64,000 nt of DNA from Eustoma russellianum (taxonomy: Eukaryota > Streptophyta > Magnoliopsida > Gentianales > Gentianaceae): NCBI GenBank assembly GCA_036186865.1, contig AP025053.1, positions 9,309,455 through 9,373,454 of the forward strand. The letters are read 5' to 3'. A program made the translations under genes and the position numbers. Shown piece by piece: positions 34,117 to 46,712 of the stretch. Within the stretch, counting starts at the first letter, position 1. Every line of letters starts with the position of its first letter. The notes beneath the pieces were generated by a model. The model made no database searches and was not told the origin of the DNA. It worked only from the letters and a program-made list of their open reading frames with translations.

Positions 34117-37100
34117 TGTAGGATCTGCAAGGCACCACTAGAAGGGGGGTTGAATAGTGGGTGCGGAAAATGTGGTTTTTAAAATTGTTTTAGACAAAAA
34201 ACCCAACTTCTGAAAACAGTTTTTGTTTTCAGGACCAGTTTTAAAACGTTTTGAAAACTAGGTTGTAGGTCTTCAAAAATTCTGAAATTTGGATAGAACT
34301 TAGACTCAGATGTTATGAGTATCTACTAAAAATTTCAGATTAAAATTCAACTTCTAACCCCTTGAAAAATCGTTGGTGGTCAGATTGCGCAAATCTGCCA
34401 GAAACGATACACTGATTTGAAAAATTAATTCCTATTTGTACACAACTCCAAATGCTCTGAAAATTTAAAGACTAACCCCTTATATGTTATATTTAAATTT
34501 TTTGAAACAGTTTTGAAAAATACTTTCGGGAAGTTAGTCAAATACACTCAAAATCTCAACCTTTGCAAGCCTGAAAATCAGACTGCACTAGTCTTAGAAC
34601 TTTGGATGTTTGAGTGAATTATACTTCTCCAAAAGGGTTGAAACTTGTGCCAAAAGAACCCTAGAACGTGTGGCTATGGTTTCTGAAAGTTTTTTAATTT
34701 TTGAAATTCGTTTACTATTTTTACGGACGTGATTAAATACAGTAAACAGTGCTGAAATAGAAAATCAGTGCTGAAAGTAAATGACACCAAGGATTTTATA
34801 CTAGTTCGGTTATCAAAACCTACTCCTGTCTTCGAGGAACACCTTCCTCGGTTCACACTAATCACACAACTCAAAAACACCTTACCACAGGGTTGATGGA
34901 GTTACACACCAACTCCAACCCTTTACAAACCTTGTACAACGAATACAATTCGCACGAACACCACCACCTTGCAAGATTGAAGATTGATCATACCTTGATC
35001 AATCTTTTACAAAGATAAAGAATGTGTGGTGGTCTAAGATAAGCCTATTCAAGAATATGAATATAAGTACAATAGGCTTTTAGAGAGAAGAAAGAAAGAT
35101 GTAGACGAAGAAGGGAATGGAAGACTCTTTTTGCACTTTTGAACTTGTGAGACTTGTCTTTTTTTGTTTGCTCTTCTTCTCTCCTTTTAATCATTATTTT
35201 GGCCGCCCCCTATGATGCTTTTCTTCTCTTGAAAATTATCTTCTAAGTCCTTGGAAGAGTGTATTGCATTATTGTGACATGTCTTTGCTTACTTGGCATG
35301 TTCTCATTGGATGATCATTAAGCACTTGCTTACTTGACACTCATTGATTGGTTGAATGTTGTCATCACTTGATGACTTGAAAAATCTGAGAATTCCACTA
35401 AAAACATGTGCCAAAATCAAAATAAAATAGTTGCCATAACATCCAAGATTATCACATAAATTAAGCAAGATAGTTATCTCACAAAAATGGTTAAAAAAAT
35501 CGCCCATTATGACAAATGCACATGCTGAAATTTCAGCATGTGTTATATTCACTTTTTGTTCAAAATGTTGCATAGTTTGCTTTGATTTATCTCTTGAAAA
35601 TGAATCACCATTTAGTAGACAATATTCTCATCATGTATGGAATAAAATTGGACAACAATATGGCCTAAAATTCGGCCAAGGTACATCACACACATGCTGA
35701 AATTTTCAGCATGTGTGATATTCAAGAATATCACTTTCTTTATTCCATAAAATATTTAAAACACTTCCAAATTGTCTTCCAATTAATCCACCTTAATCAA
35801 GAAGTAAAATATTGCTCATTAACATGTTAAAAACATCCAGCCCTTGGCACACATGCTGAATTTTCAGCATGTGTCACAATTGTGACAAGATTTGAAATGT
35901 TACCTTGTGTAGCTTCTTTCTTTGTGTCACCAACTTTGTATGATTGATTCTTGACTAATCAATATGCCAACAAGGCTCCACATATGCTCCATCTCAGCTG
36001 TAGGGGCGTGTATACATGTATATGCTTGTGCTGAATTTCATTTTTGCTAACTTTGTAAAATAGTGCACATCTAATAATACACACATGTTATACTCCAATC
36101 AGCCCTTAATTTAATTTTCTAGAACACTTTACGATGTATGACATATGTAAAAAGTGTCTAGATATGTGTCATATGATGTGCCAAAAATGTTCCATGCATT
36201 GTGTACGTAGAAAATCGAATTTTCGATATTTATCGATTACCCGATTTTTCTCTAATTAAATTCCAACTTTTTGCACATGTTATATATATTATGTTACACA
36301 AAATATATAGTATATACTTTAAATCTCAGCACTTAGCTGGTCTAAAGTGGCGCCATTAACATGTGACAAAATTAAAATTGGAATCTCCACAATTTGGCCT
36401 TAATGTGGGGTGATTTGTGTGTGCCAACATGGAATGGTTTTATAGCTGCAATTTACATCATAGCCACGAAATTTTTGAGCATTTTTGAAGTATAGGGGCT
36501 GGCCATCTATTTATGGCAAGTATGTGACACGTTGGCGAAGTTTCGGTATTCGCCCGATACGACAATTTTTGGTTTAGAATCTTTTAACGTGTCGTATTTA
36601 ATTTGTCATCACCATGACTTATATCATATGATATAAGACCTGAATATACTCATAAATATGAGTTAAGTATGATGGTGTGACGCTAACGTACGTATATAAA
36701 ATATATAACGTGTCGGTAGTACGTTGGAATATATGTGTATGTGCCTTTTTCAAAACAAATCTGAAAATATATATAACTATATATATGTAGGCGTGTATAT
36801 GTAATGTAAATGAGGAGGAGGAGACTTTTCTTTCTTAGCCTTGTTGCCTTTGTGCCTTGTTCAAATGTAGCTTCCTTTAATGAACTACTTAGTTTAATTA
36901 ACTAAGTACTTCACTTAATGAACTAGTTTAGTTCATTAATGGTGGCACCTGAAAATAGTATAAACACAACAAATATTGGCCATTTGATGTAAGCTTTGTA
37001 GCTTCATGGCTCGTTAGTACAACAACATAATATATGAACTATATAAGGCAAGTAATAAGCAATATATCATGCACATTTATCTTATGCTCGTTTTTGTGCA

Positions 37101-37148
37101 CATTTAAATCATGTATTTGAAAATCACTCAAACCCCTTTTTCTCTACA
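34117..37148 (-). repeat. 3.0-kb LTR of D
   Basis: TGTAGGATCTGCAAGGCACC to TTTCTCTACA. Clearly homologous to the B LTR along its length but diverged. Three perfect palindromes of the ACATGCTGAAA type at 35519-35542, 35689-35717 and 35849-35874. Confidence 0.9.
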
Positions 37149-37153
37149 GTACA

Positions 37154-38618
37154 TAGACTCAAAGCAATATACTCGGCTTCAGTGGTAGAAAGAGCTACAC
37201 TAGCTTGCTTTTTAGAAAACCAAGAGATCAAGTTGATTCCTATGAATTGACACGTACCGCTAGTGGATTTTCTATCTAACTTGCAACCACCATAATCAGC
37301 ATCACTATATGCGTGTAATTCCAACTTAGCATTTCTATCATATCAAAGTCCTAAGTGAGGTGTATGCTTAAGATATCTAAAGATCTTTTTAACTGCATTG
37401 TAATGTGATACCTTAGGACAAGATTGAAACCTAGCATACATACACACACTAAACATGATGTCAGGTCTTGATGCAGTTAAGTATAACAGTGATCCAATCA
37501 TAGACCTATAAAGTGTGTCATCAAAAGGTTTACCATTTTCATCCTTATCTAGTTTGGTGCTAACACTCATGGGGGTAGTTGTATGTTTCAACTCTTCAAA
37601 GCCAAACTTCTTAATCATATCATTGACATACTTAAGTTGGCTAATGTGAATTCCTTGAGGGGTTTGTTTGATTTGAAGGCCTAAGAAGTAGTTCAATTCT
37701 CCTACCATTGACATTTCAAATTCTGACTTCATACACTCTTCAAAGTCTTTGACTAAAGTAGGGTTAGTTGAACCAAAGAAAATATTGTCTATATATATTT
37801 GAACTATTAACAAATCATTATCTTTTCTTCTTAGGAATAATGTGTTGTCCATAGTTCCCCTTTGATAATTATTTGCAATTAGAAAGTTTGCAAATCTATC
37901 ATACCAAGCTCTTGGAGCTTGTTTCAAACCATATAAAGCTTTTTTAAGCTTGTAAAAATTGTTAGGATTCTTTGGATCTCCGAATCCAAGCGGTTATTTG
38001 ACAAACACCTCTTCTTGGATGTATCCATTTAAGAATGTACTCTTGACATCCATTTGGAAGAGTTTAATGTTACTTAGACTTGCAATCGCAAGTAATAATC
38101 GAATTTCTTCTAGTCGTGTAATGAGTGCAAAGGTTTCTGCATAATCTATACATTCTTGTTGATTATAACCCTGTGCGACTAGCCTAACCTTATTCCTTGT
38201 AATATTTCCTTGTTCGTCCATTTTATTCCTAAAGACCCATTTAGTTCCTATTATAGACTTGTCTTCAGGTTTAGGTACTAGGTCCCACACGTTGTTCCTT
38301 GTGAATTGGTTCAATTCCTCATGCGTAGCTTCTATCCATGATATTCACCTAAGGCTTCCTTAACATTCTTAGGTTCTATGTGTGACACTAAGCTATGTCC
38401 TTCAAGTTGACTTATATTTCTATGTGTTCTAACTCCAACACTTGGATCCCCAATGATTAGTTCTCTAGGATGCCACCAATTCCTAGATTGACTAGGTTCA
38501 CCCTCATTTTGTTCAAATGTTTCATTAGTGTGAAAATTATCATATGTAATTGGATCATTAGTTGTATTATCTTCCAATTGCAAAGTCTCTTCATTTATTT
38601 CATCTAAGGGTTCATGCA
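37154..38618 (-). pseudogene. Element E pol remnant: RT and RNase H start, active site mutated
   Basis: Contains the integrase-RT linker (HPRELIIGDPSVGVRT), RT start (WVFRNKMDEQGN, QMDVKSTFLNG), later RT (KQAPRAWYDRF, ELNYFLGLQIKQ) and the beginning of RNase H (YSDADYGGCKLDRKS, TEAEYIALSLC). The RT catalytic box reads YIDN instead of YVDD. Breaks lie near 38330, between 37990 and 37927, and a TGA at about 37343 (Trp codon). Upstream there is no protease or integrase: the frame follows the gag C-terminus at about 38610. D interrupts the 3' end. Confidence 0.88.
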
Positions 38619-40162
38619 TGTATCTTCTTCTTTATAGCCTAAGCCGGTTTTATCATTTCCATATTTTTGTGATGAGATTAGTGTATCTAACATATTAGCA
38701 CCCGACTTAAATTGTTCTAACATTTTTTCTAAGTTAAGTTTAGAAGACTTAAGTTGTATTATTTCATGTTCACAACTTTCCAAATTAGACTGTAGCATAC
38801 TATTTTCCGTTTTTAGCTTTTGCTCATTTTTCCTAAGTGATTCAATTTTATTCTCTAAAGAATCAAGAGTATTAGTAGACTCTTGTTTAAAAGATTCTAA
38901 TTGATCGGAAAACTCCAAGTTGGACGTCTTCAACTTGTCATTTTCTTCAATTAGTTTCTTCTTTTCTTTAGAGAGCCTCTTACAGTGAGCATGCATTCTT
39001 AAGAACTCTTCATATATTTCATCAATAGTCATGTCACTGTCATAATCACTATCAGAAGAAGAACTTACCTTGTTGGATATGAAGCAGACATGGGCTTCCT
39101 CAGTTTCGGATTCTGAGTCGGATGAGTCACTCCATGTGCTCACCTTCATTGCTCGTTTCCCTTTCCTTGCCTTTGACTCCTTTGTCTTTGTCGTTTGTGT
39201 CTCCTTGTCCTTGGCTTGTTTATTATTGTTGTTATTATTATTATTTTTCTTTGTGGGACAATCATATGGAATATGTCTTTTTTGACCGCATTCATAACAC
39301 TTTAACTCTTTATTATACCATTTGTTAGTGTTATTTTTCTTAGGTTGAGAAGAAGAAGAAGAACGTTGTCTATTCCTATTAGGGCATTTGAAAAACTTTC
39401 TAAGTTTTCTCGCTATTAATATCAAGTCATCATCTAATTCAGTATCACTATTACTGTCATCATTATTTGTATGTGTTTCAGTTGTTTTGAAAGCTATAGA
39501 CTTACTTGATGATTTAGATGACTCGCACTTCTGTTGGTTTAGTTTTACCTCATAGACTTTAAGAGACCCGATCAATTTCATTCATCTTAGTGATTGACTT
39601 TGTCTCCTCGATTACAGTCACCTTTGGATCCCATTCAGCAGGAAGCCTTCGTAGCACCTTTTGAACCTTTTCATTGTTCGAAAATGACTTCCATGAAGTT
39701 TCAAGGGCATTGAAAATATTAGTAATCCTCAAATCCATAGATGTTATGGATTCGTTCGGCAACATTTTGAAAGTCTCTAATTCAGTCATAAGCATGTTTA
39801 TTTTTGATTCTTTAACACCACTGGTACCTTCATGCTTTAATACAAGTGATTTTCACATGTCATGTGTGCCTGTGCAATTTGAAATATATCCTGCTTCAGA
39901 CGTTGTAAGTCCATTCAAGAGTAATTGCATAGCTTTAGCATTCATTGACATTTTCGTTTTATCTTCCGATGTCCATTCACTTTTATATTTTTCTACTTCT
40001 TGAGTGACTCCACTAAAATTGTACAACTTTCATTGGAATGTACGGCCCATCTTCAACTATAGACCATAAATCGATGTCTATAGCCATTAAGAATAGCCTC
40101 GTTCTTAGTTTCCAATGAACAAAATTATTTCCATCAAAAAGAGGAGGGCGTTGGGTGGACAT
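38604..40162 (-). pseudogene. Element E gag
   Basis: SIRE-type gag. The start was chosen at the ATG giving MSTQRPPLFDG. The N-terminal third is interrupted (stops near 40017 and before 39795), then LPNESITSMDLRITNIF, a frameshift at about 39580, and a long clean C-terminal frame (325 codons) with zinc knuckle CYECGQKRHIPYDC, an Asn run, the acidic SDSSDSESETEE stretch and a long coiled coil (EKKKLIEENDKLKTSN...) ending GYKEEDTCMNP. It fuses almost directly to the pol linker, marking the internal deletion. Confidence 0.88.
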
Positions 40163-40277
40163 ACCTTTGTTTTGAGACTAGCAGGCTACAAAGAATAATT
40201 GTTTCTTGGCTTTGTATTGATTGTATGGTGTTGAATCTTGCTTCTTTGAGTGGTGCTGACCTCGCTCTGATACCAAT

Positions 40278-43017
40278 TATTGGACCGTGCACCTGCAATA
40301 AACACCACTAGAGAGGGGATGAATAGTGGTTAGCGGAAATTACACTACAACCCTTTGTAAAAATCCCCTTTGAAAGCAAAATCTGAGACCACTTCAGATT
40401 CATAACCTGTTTTTGAAAAATTCAAAAATAATTATACACAACTTCAAACATTATGAAACTTTGCAGAATTGAATTTCAATGTGTTAACAAGATTCTGTCC
40501 AAAAACCAGATAAAAATAATATCGTTTGGCCCTTCAAACAAATAAAAAGATTCAGATGGTCAATCTGGACAGAATTTGACATATTGTTGCTGATTTTGCA
40601 AAACTTGTTTCTCTTTGCATATTCAACCAAAAAGGTTGATCTTTATATAAAAACACTCCTTAGGATGTGTAGATGAAGTTTCCAAAAGGCCTTGACCTTA
40701 AACAATTCTTGACAAATACAGAATTTAAGTTTTCTCAAAACTGGTATGATTGCAGCCACATTGGAGCAGTTATCTTGCAAAGACTGAAAGACTAACTTTC
40801 TCTTGCTCAAATCAAGTGATTCTTGTTGCAAATGAAAGCTAACAGTCTGAAGTATAACTCCACCAAAAATCACAAATTTTGAAAGTGTTTAGCTATTTTT
40901 TCAAATTATGAAAAGTTCTGTGAAAACTGCAGTAAAAACGGACAGAAAAAAGAAATGAAGAAACAAGACAAGAACACCGAGAATTTATCCTGGTTTGGTC
41001 AATGTGACCTACTCCAGTCCCAAGGAACACCTTTCCTTGGATTTCACTATGAAAAGAATCACCTTACAACAAGAACCAAGCTTGATCCTTGGGTTATACA
41101 CCAACCCTACTCAAGACTTGGATAATCACCTTCTAAGCAACACTTAGTTGCAACACCTAGTTGCAACACCTCTACAACCTATTGATATAGCCCTATAAGA
41201 ATGGCTAATCAATCTTACAAATGAAGCTCAAGAGGCTTTTAGCAAAACAAAAACAACAAGAACACCTTTGCTACAAAGAATGGAATAAAAACAACAACAA
41301 GAAGATGATAGCTAGACAATTCAACAAATGCTTGTAAGCTTCAAGTGTGTTTCATCTTCTTCACCATTGCCTCTATTTATAGTGTGATTTGAGCCTTGGA
41401 GATAAGACTTACAATGTGTCACCATCTTCATCTTCAATTCCAAATGTCTTCTCATCATTGGTTGGCCTTGTACACTTGGCAAAATAAAACACAATGATTG
41501 GTTCACCTTGGCAATGTCATGTTGGCCGAAATTTCCATCATGGAAAGTCTCATTTATCCTTTGCAAAATGTAGATAATAAGAGAAGATAATTGCACCAAA
41601 ATACCTCAAATTCTTGTCATGAAAATAGGCATGTAAGAATTGAATATTTCAAACTCAAAAATCAGCTCCAAGAAGGTCATACTAGCCATTGGTTATCTTC
41701 CATATTTTCCAAAAATGATTTTTGATTTTCTTTAATAAAATAAGAAAGGATAATACCACCAAATTATCCCCAACTTCAAGCACAATAATAGGATATGTGA
41801 AGTCTTATTTGACTTCAAAAAATTTGCTGAAAATAGCCAAGACAACCAAGTAGCCGTTTGGCTACATTTGAATATTTCCAAGTTGGCATTTTGCCAACTA
41901 GCTCCTTTTTGATTTGTCCACTTGTCACCAACTCATAAAATGAATACCACCTCATATCCAACTGTATATGTACGTTTTTAAGCATACATATATGTGTAGC
42001 AACTCAGATTTTTGAAGAAGAAATTAATAGATAATAGTTGATAAGATTATGTCAACGTGTAACACCGAAATTCCTAATATTTCTTCTTATATGTTGAGAT
42101 CATTTCCGCACCTATAACACCTTGAACAACTCTGAATAATGATGAATAATATGCTCTTATAACATATATAAGAGGGTCTTCAAGAAAAAATAGAATGTGA
42201 CATCTCAAATCGTCACATATTCAGCTATAGTCAATAATATCATCATGTGAGATAATAAAATAAAGAATCACCATATTATCTTCAAATTAATAATAACTCA
42301 GCTCCATAATAAAGATAATAATATGCTCAAGAGATTCCTTGAGTGAAAATACCAAAAATAGCCTTGGGGGTAAAATGACCAAAATACCCTTGGTATATGA
42401 AAACTCCAGAAATGACCCCGATGGTCAAAAATAAATATTATAACACCTTTGCCTTGATAAATGGTATAAGAATAAGTCCTTGATATATTTTCACCATGTG
42501 ATGTTCCTACAAAACTCAAAATACCAATTTTGCCCTTTTTGGTAAGTTGTAGAAACTTCCAAGGCACGTTAGTCACAATACATTTAAAATCATCAAAATC
42601 ACATAAGATTCACATAATGAGCATATGTATAAATCATATACAAATGAAAACAACCTCTTTAACATATTTTAGAAAAATATTTCTAAAAACCCTAAACATT
42701 CTGTGAGACGTGGATCGATCAATGTGAGGGGCTAACGTACGTCGATCGATCCACGTGAGGGGCTGACGTACGTCGATCGATCAACGTGAGAGATCGACGT
42801 CTCACGGTATGTTTTTGGTTCTTCTAGTCCAACAATGATCGATCCATGTTAGGGGATGATGTACATCGATCGATCCATGTGTCTCTGTCTGAGAGATCCA
42901 CGTCATTTTTATTCACTTTTTCATCCTTTAATCACTTATAACACCATATGTGACGTTTCTAAGTATTCACCACTTAAAATCATGACTTTGAAAATTATCC
43001 AAACATATTTCTCAACA
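40278..43017 (-). repeat. 5' LTR of element E
   Basis: 2,740 bp. It starts TATTGGACC (TG mutated to TA) and ends CTCAACA before the duplicated TAGAT. Compared with the other LTR it has an extra 31-bp unit in the GATCGATC cluster (two units, 42724-42785, against one at 33040-33070) and several small indels. Confidence 0.92.
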
Positions 43018-43066
43018 TAGATGACATAGGCAACCCCCAAATTTGGACGCCATCCCATCAGGAAAC

Positions 43067-45240
43067 TCATAGTCGGAAATTGGGAAGAGATGTATCCAAG
43101 GTCAAAGAGCCTCGCACATCGCAAGGCAATGAAGCTTCTGATGAATATATTTTGACTCCTGTAGCATGTAAACCATAACGTGCTAATGCATGCGCAACGG
43201 TGTTTGCCTCACGCAGGCTATAGCATAGAGTAGAAGCATTGAGACACAGTATCGCTGTTGCCCGACGGATATCCGCTAAACAAGAACCCGTATATTGCGA
43301 AGGATTAGCCACGAATTTAATTAGCATACGGCAATCGGTTTCAACAAACAGTCCATCATAGGTCATGGCATAGTAGAGTAGATAGTATAACAAGGCCATT
43401 AAATCAGCTCTAACTGGGGAGACACATGGCAATGCAAAGCAAATAGCTGAGACGAAGGTCCCAAATTCATTGCGCAGTACGGCCCCAGCAGCAGCTTTTC
43501 TGTGTCCAACTATAGCATCCACATTTAATTTCATCCTACCTGAAGGTGGCAATGTCCACTTGACCAACCTGTGGCGGCGAACACGTAACCGAGGTGAAAA
43601 ACCATGAGCGACTAATTGAGGAAGAGGCTGTACAAATTTACGACCTTGCATCGAAGCACACCAAGTATATATGTGATCACGAACACGTTCAAATAAGTGT
43701 CTGTAAGAATAATTGTTGTCTCCAAATCGGATGTAGGTATACACTTTCTAAATAACCCAAACAACCAAAGCTGGTGTCACTGCCCGCAAATTACCCAGCA
43801 TGGTAGCCGCCGAAGATTGACACACCAGCAAATTAAATAAGCGTGAATGGTGGACTGACGAGGCATGGGACCCAAAAACAATACTGCAATTTCACACCAC
43901 AAAGACTTGACTTCCGGGCATTGTAAGAATATATGATCCCTAGTATCCGAATGCTGTAAACAGAAAACACATTGGGAAGGATAAATTGTCTGCCATGCTC
44001 TAAGATTATTTGTAAGAGGGAGAGAATGACACCATAACCTCCACAAGAACACTCTAACTCCCAAGGGAGATGTAGACCACCAAATATATTTAGAACAATC
44101 AAACAAGGGGGATTGTGCATGAAACAAAGAATACGCTGATTTAATGGTATATTGGCAGTAGCTTCCGCAACCCAATTAATGTTGTCTGGTGTATACTCAA
44201 CATTAGACTGCATGTAATAATGACTATCTCAAATTCGTTTCTAGACGGCGGAATCATAGATATGGGCATAAACCCTGCTCCTTTGGCCATATTTTGCACG
44301 ACTGAAAGAGGCCCATAATGAATCAGAGGTATGATATTTCCACCATAAGAGTCCATTATATACCCTTTGAATCATGTCCAAATTCCGTATACCCAAACCT
44401 CCATGCTCTATGGGTCGAAAAATATTCTCCCAAGATGTCCAATGATGTCGACCATTCCAAATAAATGTAGACATTTTCTTATTCAAGGTTGAAATAACAC
44501 TTTTGGGCAATCTTGAACTTGCTATAATATGAATTGGCATAGTAGCAAGGACATGCTTGACTAGTACCATCCGACCCGCCATAGATAATAGCTTCGATGA
44601 CCAAGCAATAAGGCGTATGTCAAAATGTGATAATAAAGCAGTACAATATGCAGCTCTATTAACTCCTTTATGTAAATAAGAGCCAAGGTATTTGATTAGA
44701 AATACTGCCAAACGCATACCAAGCTCGCGTGCAACTTTTGGTCCAGCCACTGACTTTCCAACCACTGTCTGACTCTTATGAAAGTTAACCAATTGTCCCG
44801 ATGCAGACTGATAGTCATCCAAAAATTGACGAAACTTTTGCATGTTGGATATAGACCATTCAGAAATATAACTAAATCATCAGCAAATCCCAAATGAGTC
44901 ACATGTGGTACCCGACCCGCTTGAAAGCCACGTATCTCCCCTGAACGCATCAAGGCATTAATGCCATGGGAACAACCCTCTGATGCCAAAATAAATAATA
45001 ATGGCGATAACGGATCGCCTTGCTTCACCCCCTGTGTGACTGGAAAGAATCCCACCGGCTTACCATTTATGAGGATTGAGCAACGTGTAGCAGCTAAGTT
45101 ATTCAAAATGATCCTCACAAGTCTAGCATCAAACCCAAATTTGATTAAAAGCTGACGAAGATATGTCCAATCCACCCTGTCAAAAGCTTTTGCCATGTCT
45201 AATTTAACTATAACATGGCCTCCATGAATATGCTTATCTA
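43067..45240 (-). pseudogene. LINE G ORF2, 3' part: RT core, zinc-binding region, RNase H
   Basis: Non-LTR reverse transcriptase continuing from 53532. Motifs: KLDMAKAFDRVDW (RT motif A, 45190 region), VKQGDPLSPLLF, and catalytic FADD in HLGFADDLVIFLNG. Then comes the RT zinc-binding domain with CVFCLQHSDTRDHIFLQC, and an RNase H domain (KLNVDAIVGHRK..GAVLRN, ETDCRMLIKF, REANTVAHALARYG). Frameshifts near 44840, 44240 and 43770, so it is a pseudogene. RNase H at the C-terminus is known for a subset of plant L1-like LINEs. Confidence 0.88.
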
Positions 45241-45245
45241 GTATG

Positions 45246-46692
45246 TGTTAGGAAATCATACGAGATCACTGCAAAACGCGCAGCGGAAAAACAAAACTTG
45301 ATCTCCGATTTCCTACCAAGGATCCATGTTGTTCGTTTAATCGATGAAAAAAAACTCAAAAATTACCTCAGAAGATTCGAAATCCGCAGATGGAAGAGGT
45401 GCGAAATCACGAACACCCTCTGTCAGTATCCACACGAATGCTTCTGCCCGGACTGCTAGCTCTTGAACGGCGCGGCTGAGAGAACTTGCTTTTCTCCAAA
45501 AACGGCTCTAGGGTTTCTGTTGTTTTCGTGTGTATTTCGTATGTCTCTATGTACGAGATACATAGATATATATACACATATATGGATATTAAAAACCGAG
45601 TCCTAATCGGTTTCGTTGATGCCAACCAAAATCCATATCAGATATGGATTCTGTCAGGATATTCAAAATCCATATCAGATATGGATTCTCTCATTATTAT
45701 CCGACAGCATATATATATATATATACATATAACCACAAAAACGAAAATAATAATAATAATATTAATAATAATTAATATCCAATATTAATATTATTAATAT
45801 TAAAACGATAATAATAATAATAATAATAATAGTAATTAATATCCAATATTAATATCATTAATATTATTAATCTCAGCCATACGCATTCTTGTGTGTGACC
45901 CGATAGGCCCATATTAATTGGCAGTTGATTAAATCTCTATTAAACCAACAAGTCGTAATTGGTCTCTAGCAAGACATTACGACTACCCAATTAATACGAG
46001 TAAAGTCCAACTAGCCTAATAGCACATGCATTAATCCCTTTGTCACACGATATCTAGTTTGAACATAAGTCATGGTCAGCGTCATACTTATATTGTTCAA
46101 ACATATGATTACTCGATCTCTAAGTGGACTGATAAAACAAATAATATTGATCACACTATCAATTCATTTGAGCACGGCCATGCATTTCACAGTCTCACTA
46201 ATCGAGGGGCCCAAAGATATCACTCTCAAAAGAGAGGGTTTCAATATCCTCTGCATAATTTCTATCACATTCAATCATGACCTTTATTATTATCCAATTA
46301 CGGATAACGTTTCATCATGTCAAAATATAATTGTCCTTATGTTGGAAACTATGACAATCTCAAGTCAAAGGATTAAAACATGACTATCGTGAGATTTACT
46401 TATGACGCTAATCCATGTAGTAATCTCATGATGGGTCTATCCAATACACTGTTCTCTAACAAGTATCTATGAGATTGATTCGTATCACCATACACATAAT
46501 CATCTCATGATTATCAAATCAATACTCATACTGATTATAAATTATTTTATCTCTATAACAATAATGAATCAGGGACATATATCAAAATTGTGTAACATAC
46601 TAACCAACAATAATGATAATAAAACCTCTTTTATTAATAATAAATGCGTAACATAAATATCCAAATCATGGCCTAGGGCACATACACTAACA
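45246..46692 (-). repeat. 3' LTR of element F
   Basis: 1,447 bp, TGTTAGGAAATC to ACTAACA. Two copies of the palindrome AATCCATATC-A-GATATGGATT (45630-45650, 45667-45687) and an (AAT)n-rich middle. It contains a segment (about 45979-46239) replaced by a few bases in the 5' LTR. Confidence 0.93.
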
Positions 46693-46708
46693 ATCTCCCA
46701 CTTGCCCT
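46693..46708 (-). promoter_or_regulatory. Polypurine tract of element F
   Basis: Minus strand GGCAAGTGGGAGAT directly before the LTR start TGTTAGTG. Confidence 0.75.
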
Positions 46709-46712
46709 AGGC

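Larger units (their letters stand above)
33896..37148 (-). mobile_element. Chimeric short LTR element D
   Basis: An insertion in E's RNase H with a perfect 5-bp duplication GTACA (33891-33895, 37149-37153). Minus-strand order: a 3,032-bp SIRE-type LTR (37148 to 34117), a tRNA-Met primer-binding site, only 62 bp of interior, a purine tract (TGAGGGGGAAAT), then a 159-bp terminal segment starting TGTTAGGTGC and ending GGTCCTACA. It encodes nothing. The two ends are not copies of each other over their length, although the last ~20 bases are similar. The compact interior is like that of TRIM elements. Confidence 0.85.
30638..43017 (-). mobile_element. SIRE-type copia element E, defective, split by D
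   Basis: Minus-strand copia with LTRs of 2.7 kb and a perfect target duplication TAGAT (30633-30637 and 43018-43022). Primer-binding site at 40264-40277 (minus ATTGGTATCAGAGC), polypurine tract next to the left LTR (33303 on). The gag is followed directly by the integrase-RT linker, so protease and integrase are deleted. Element D is inserted in its RNase H. The LTRs differ at many sites and by several indels, so E is older than B. Confidence 0.92.
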
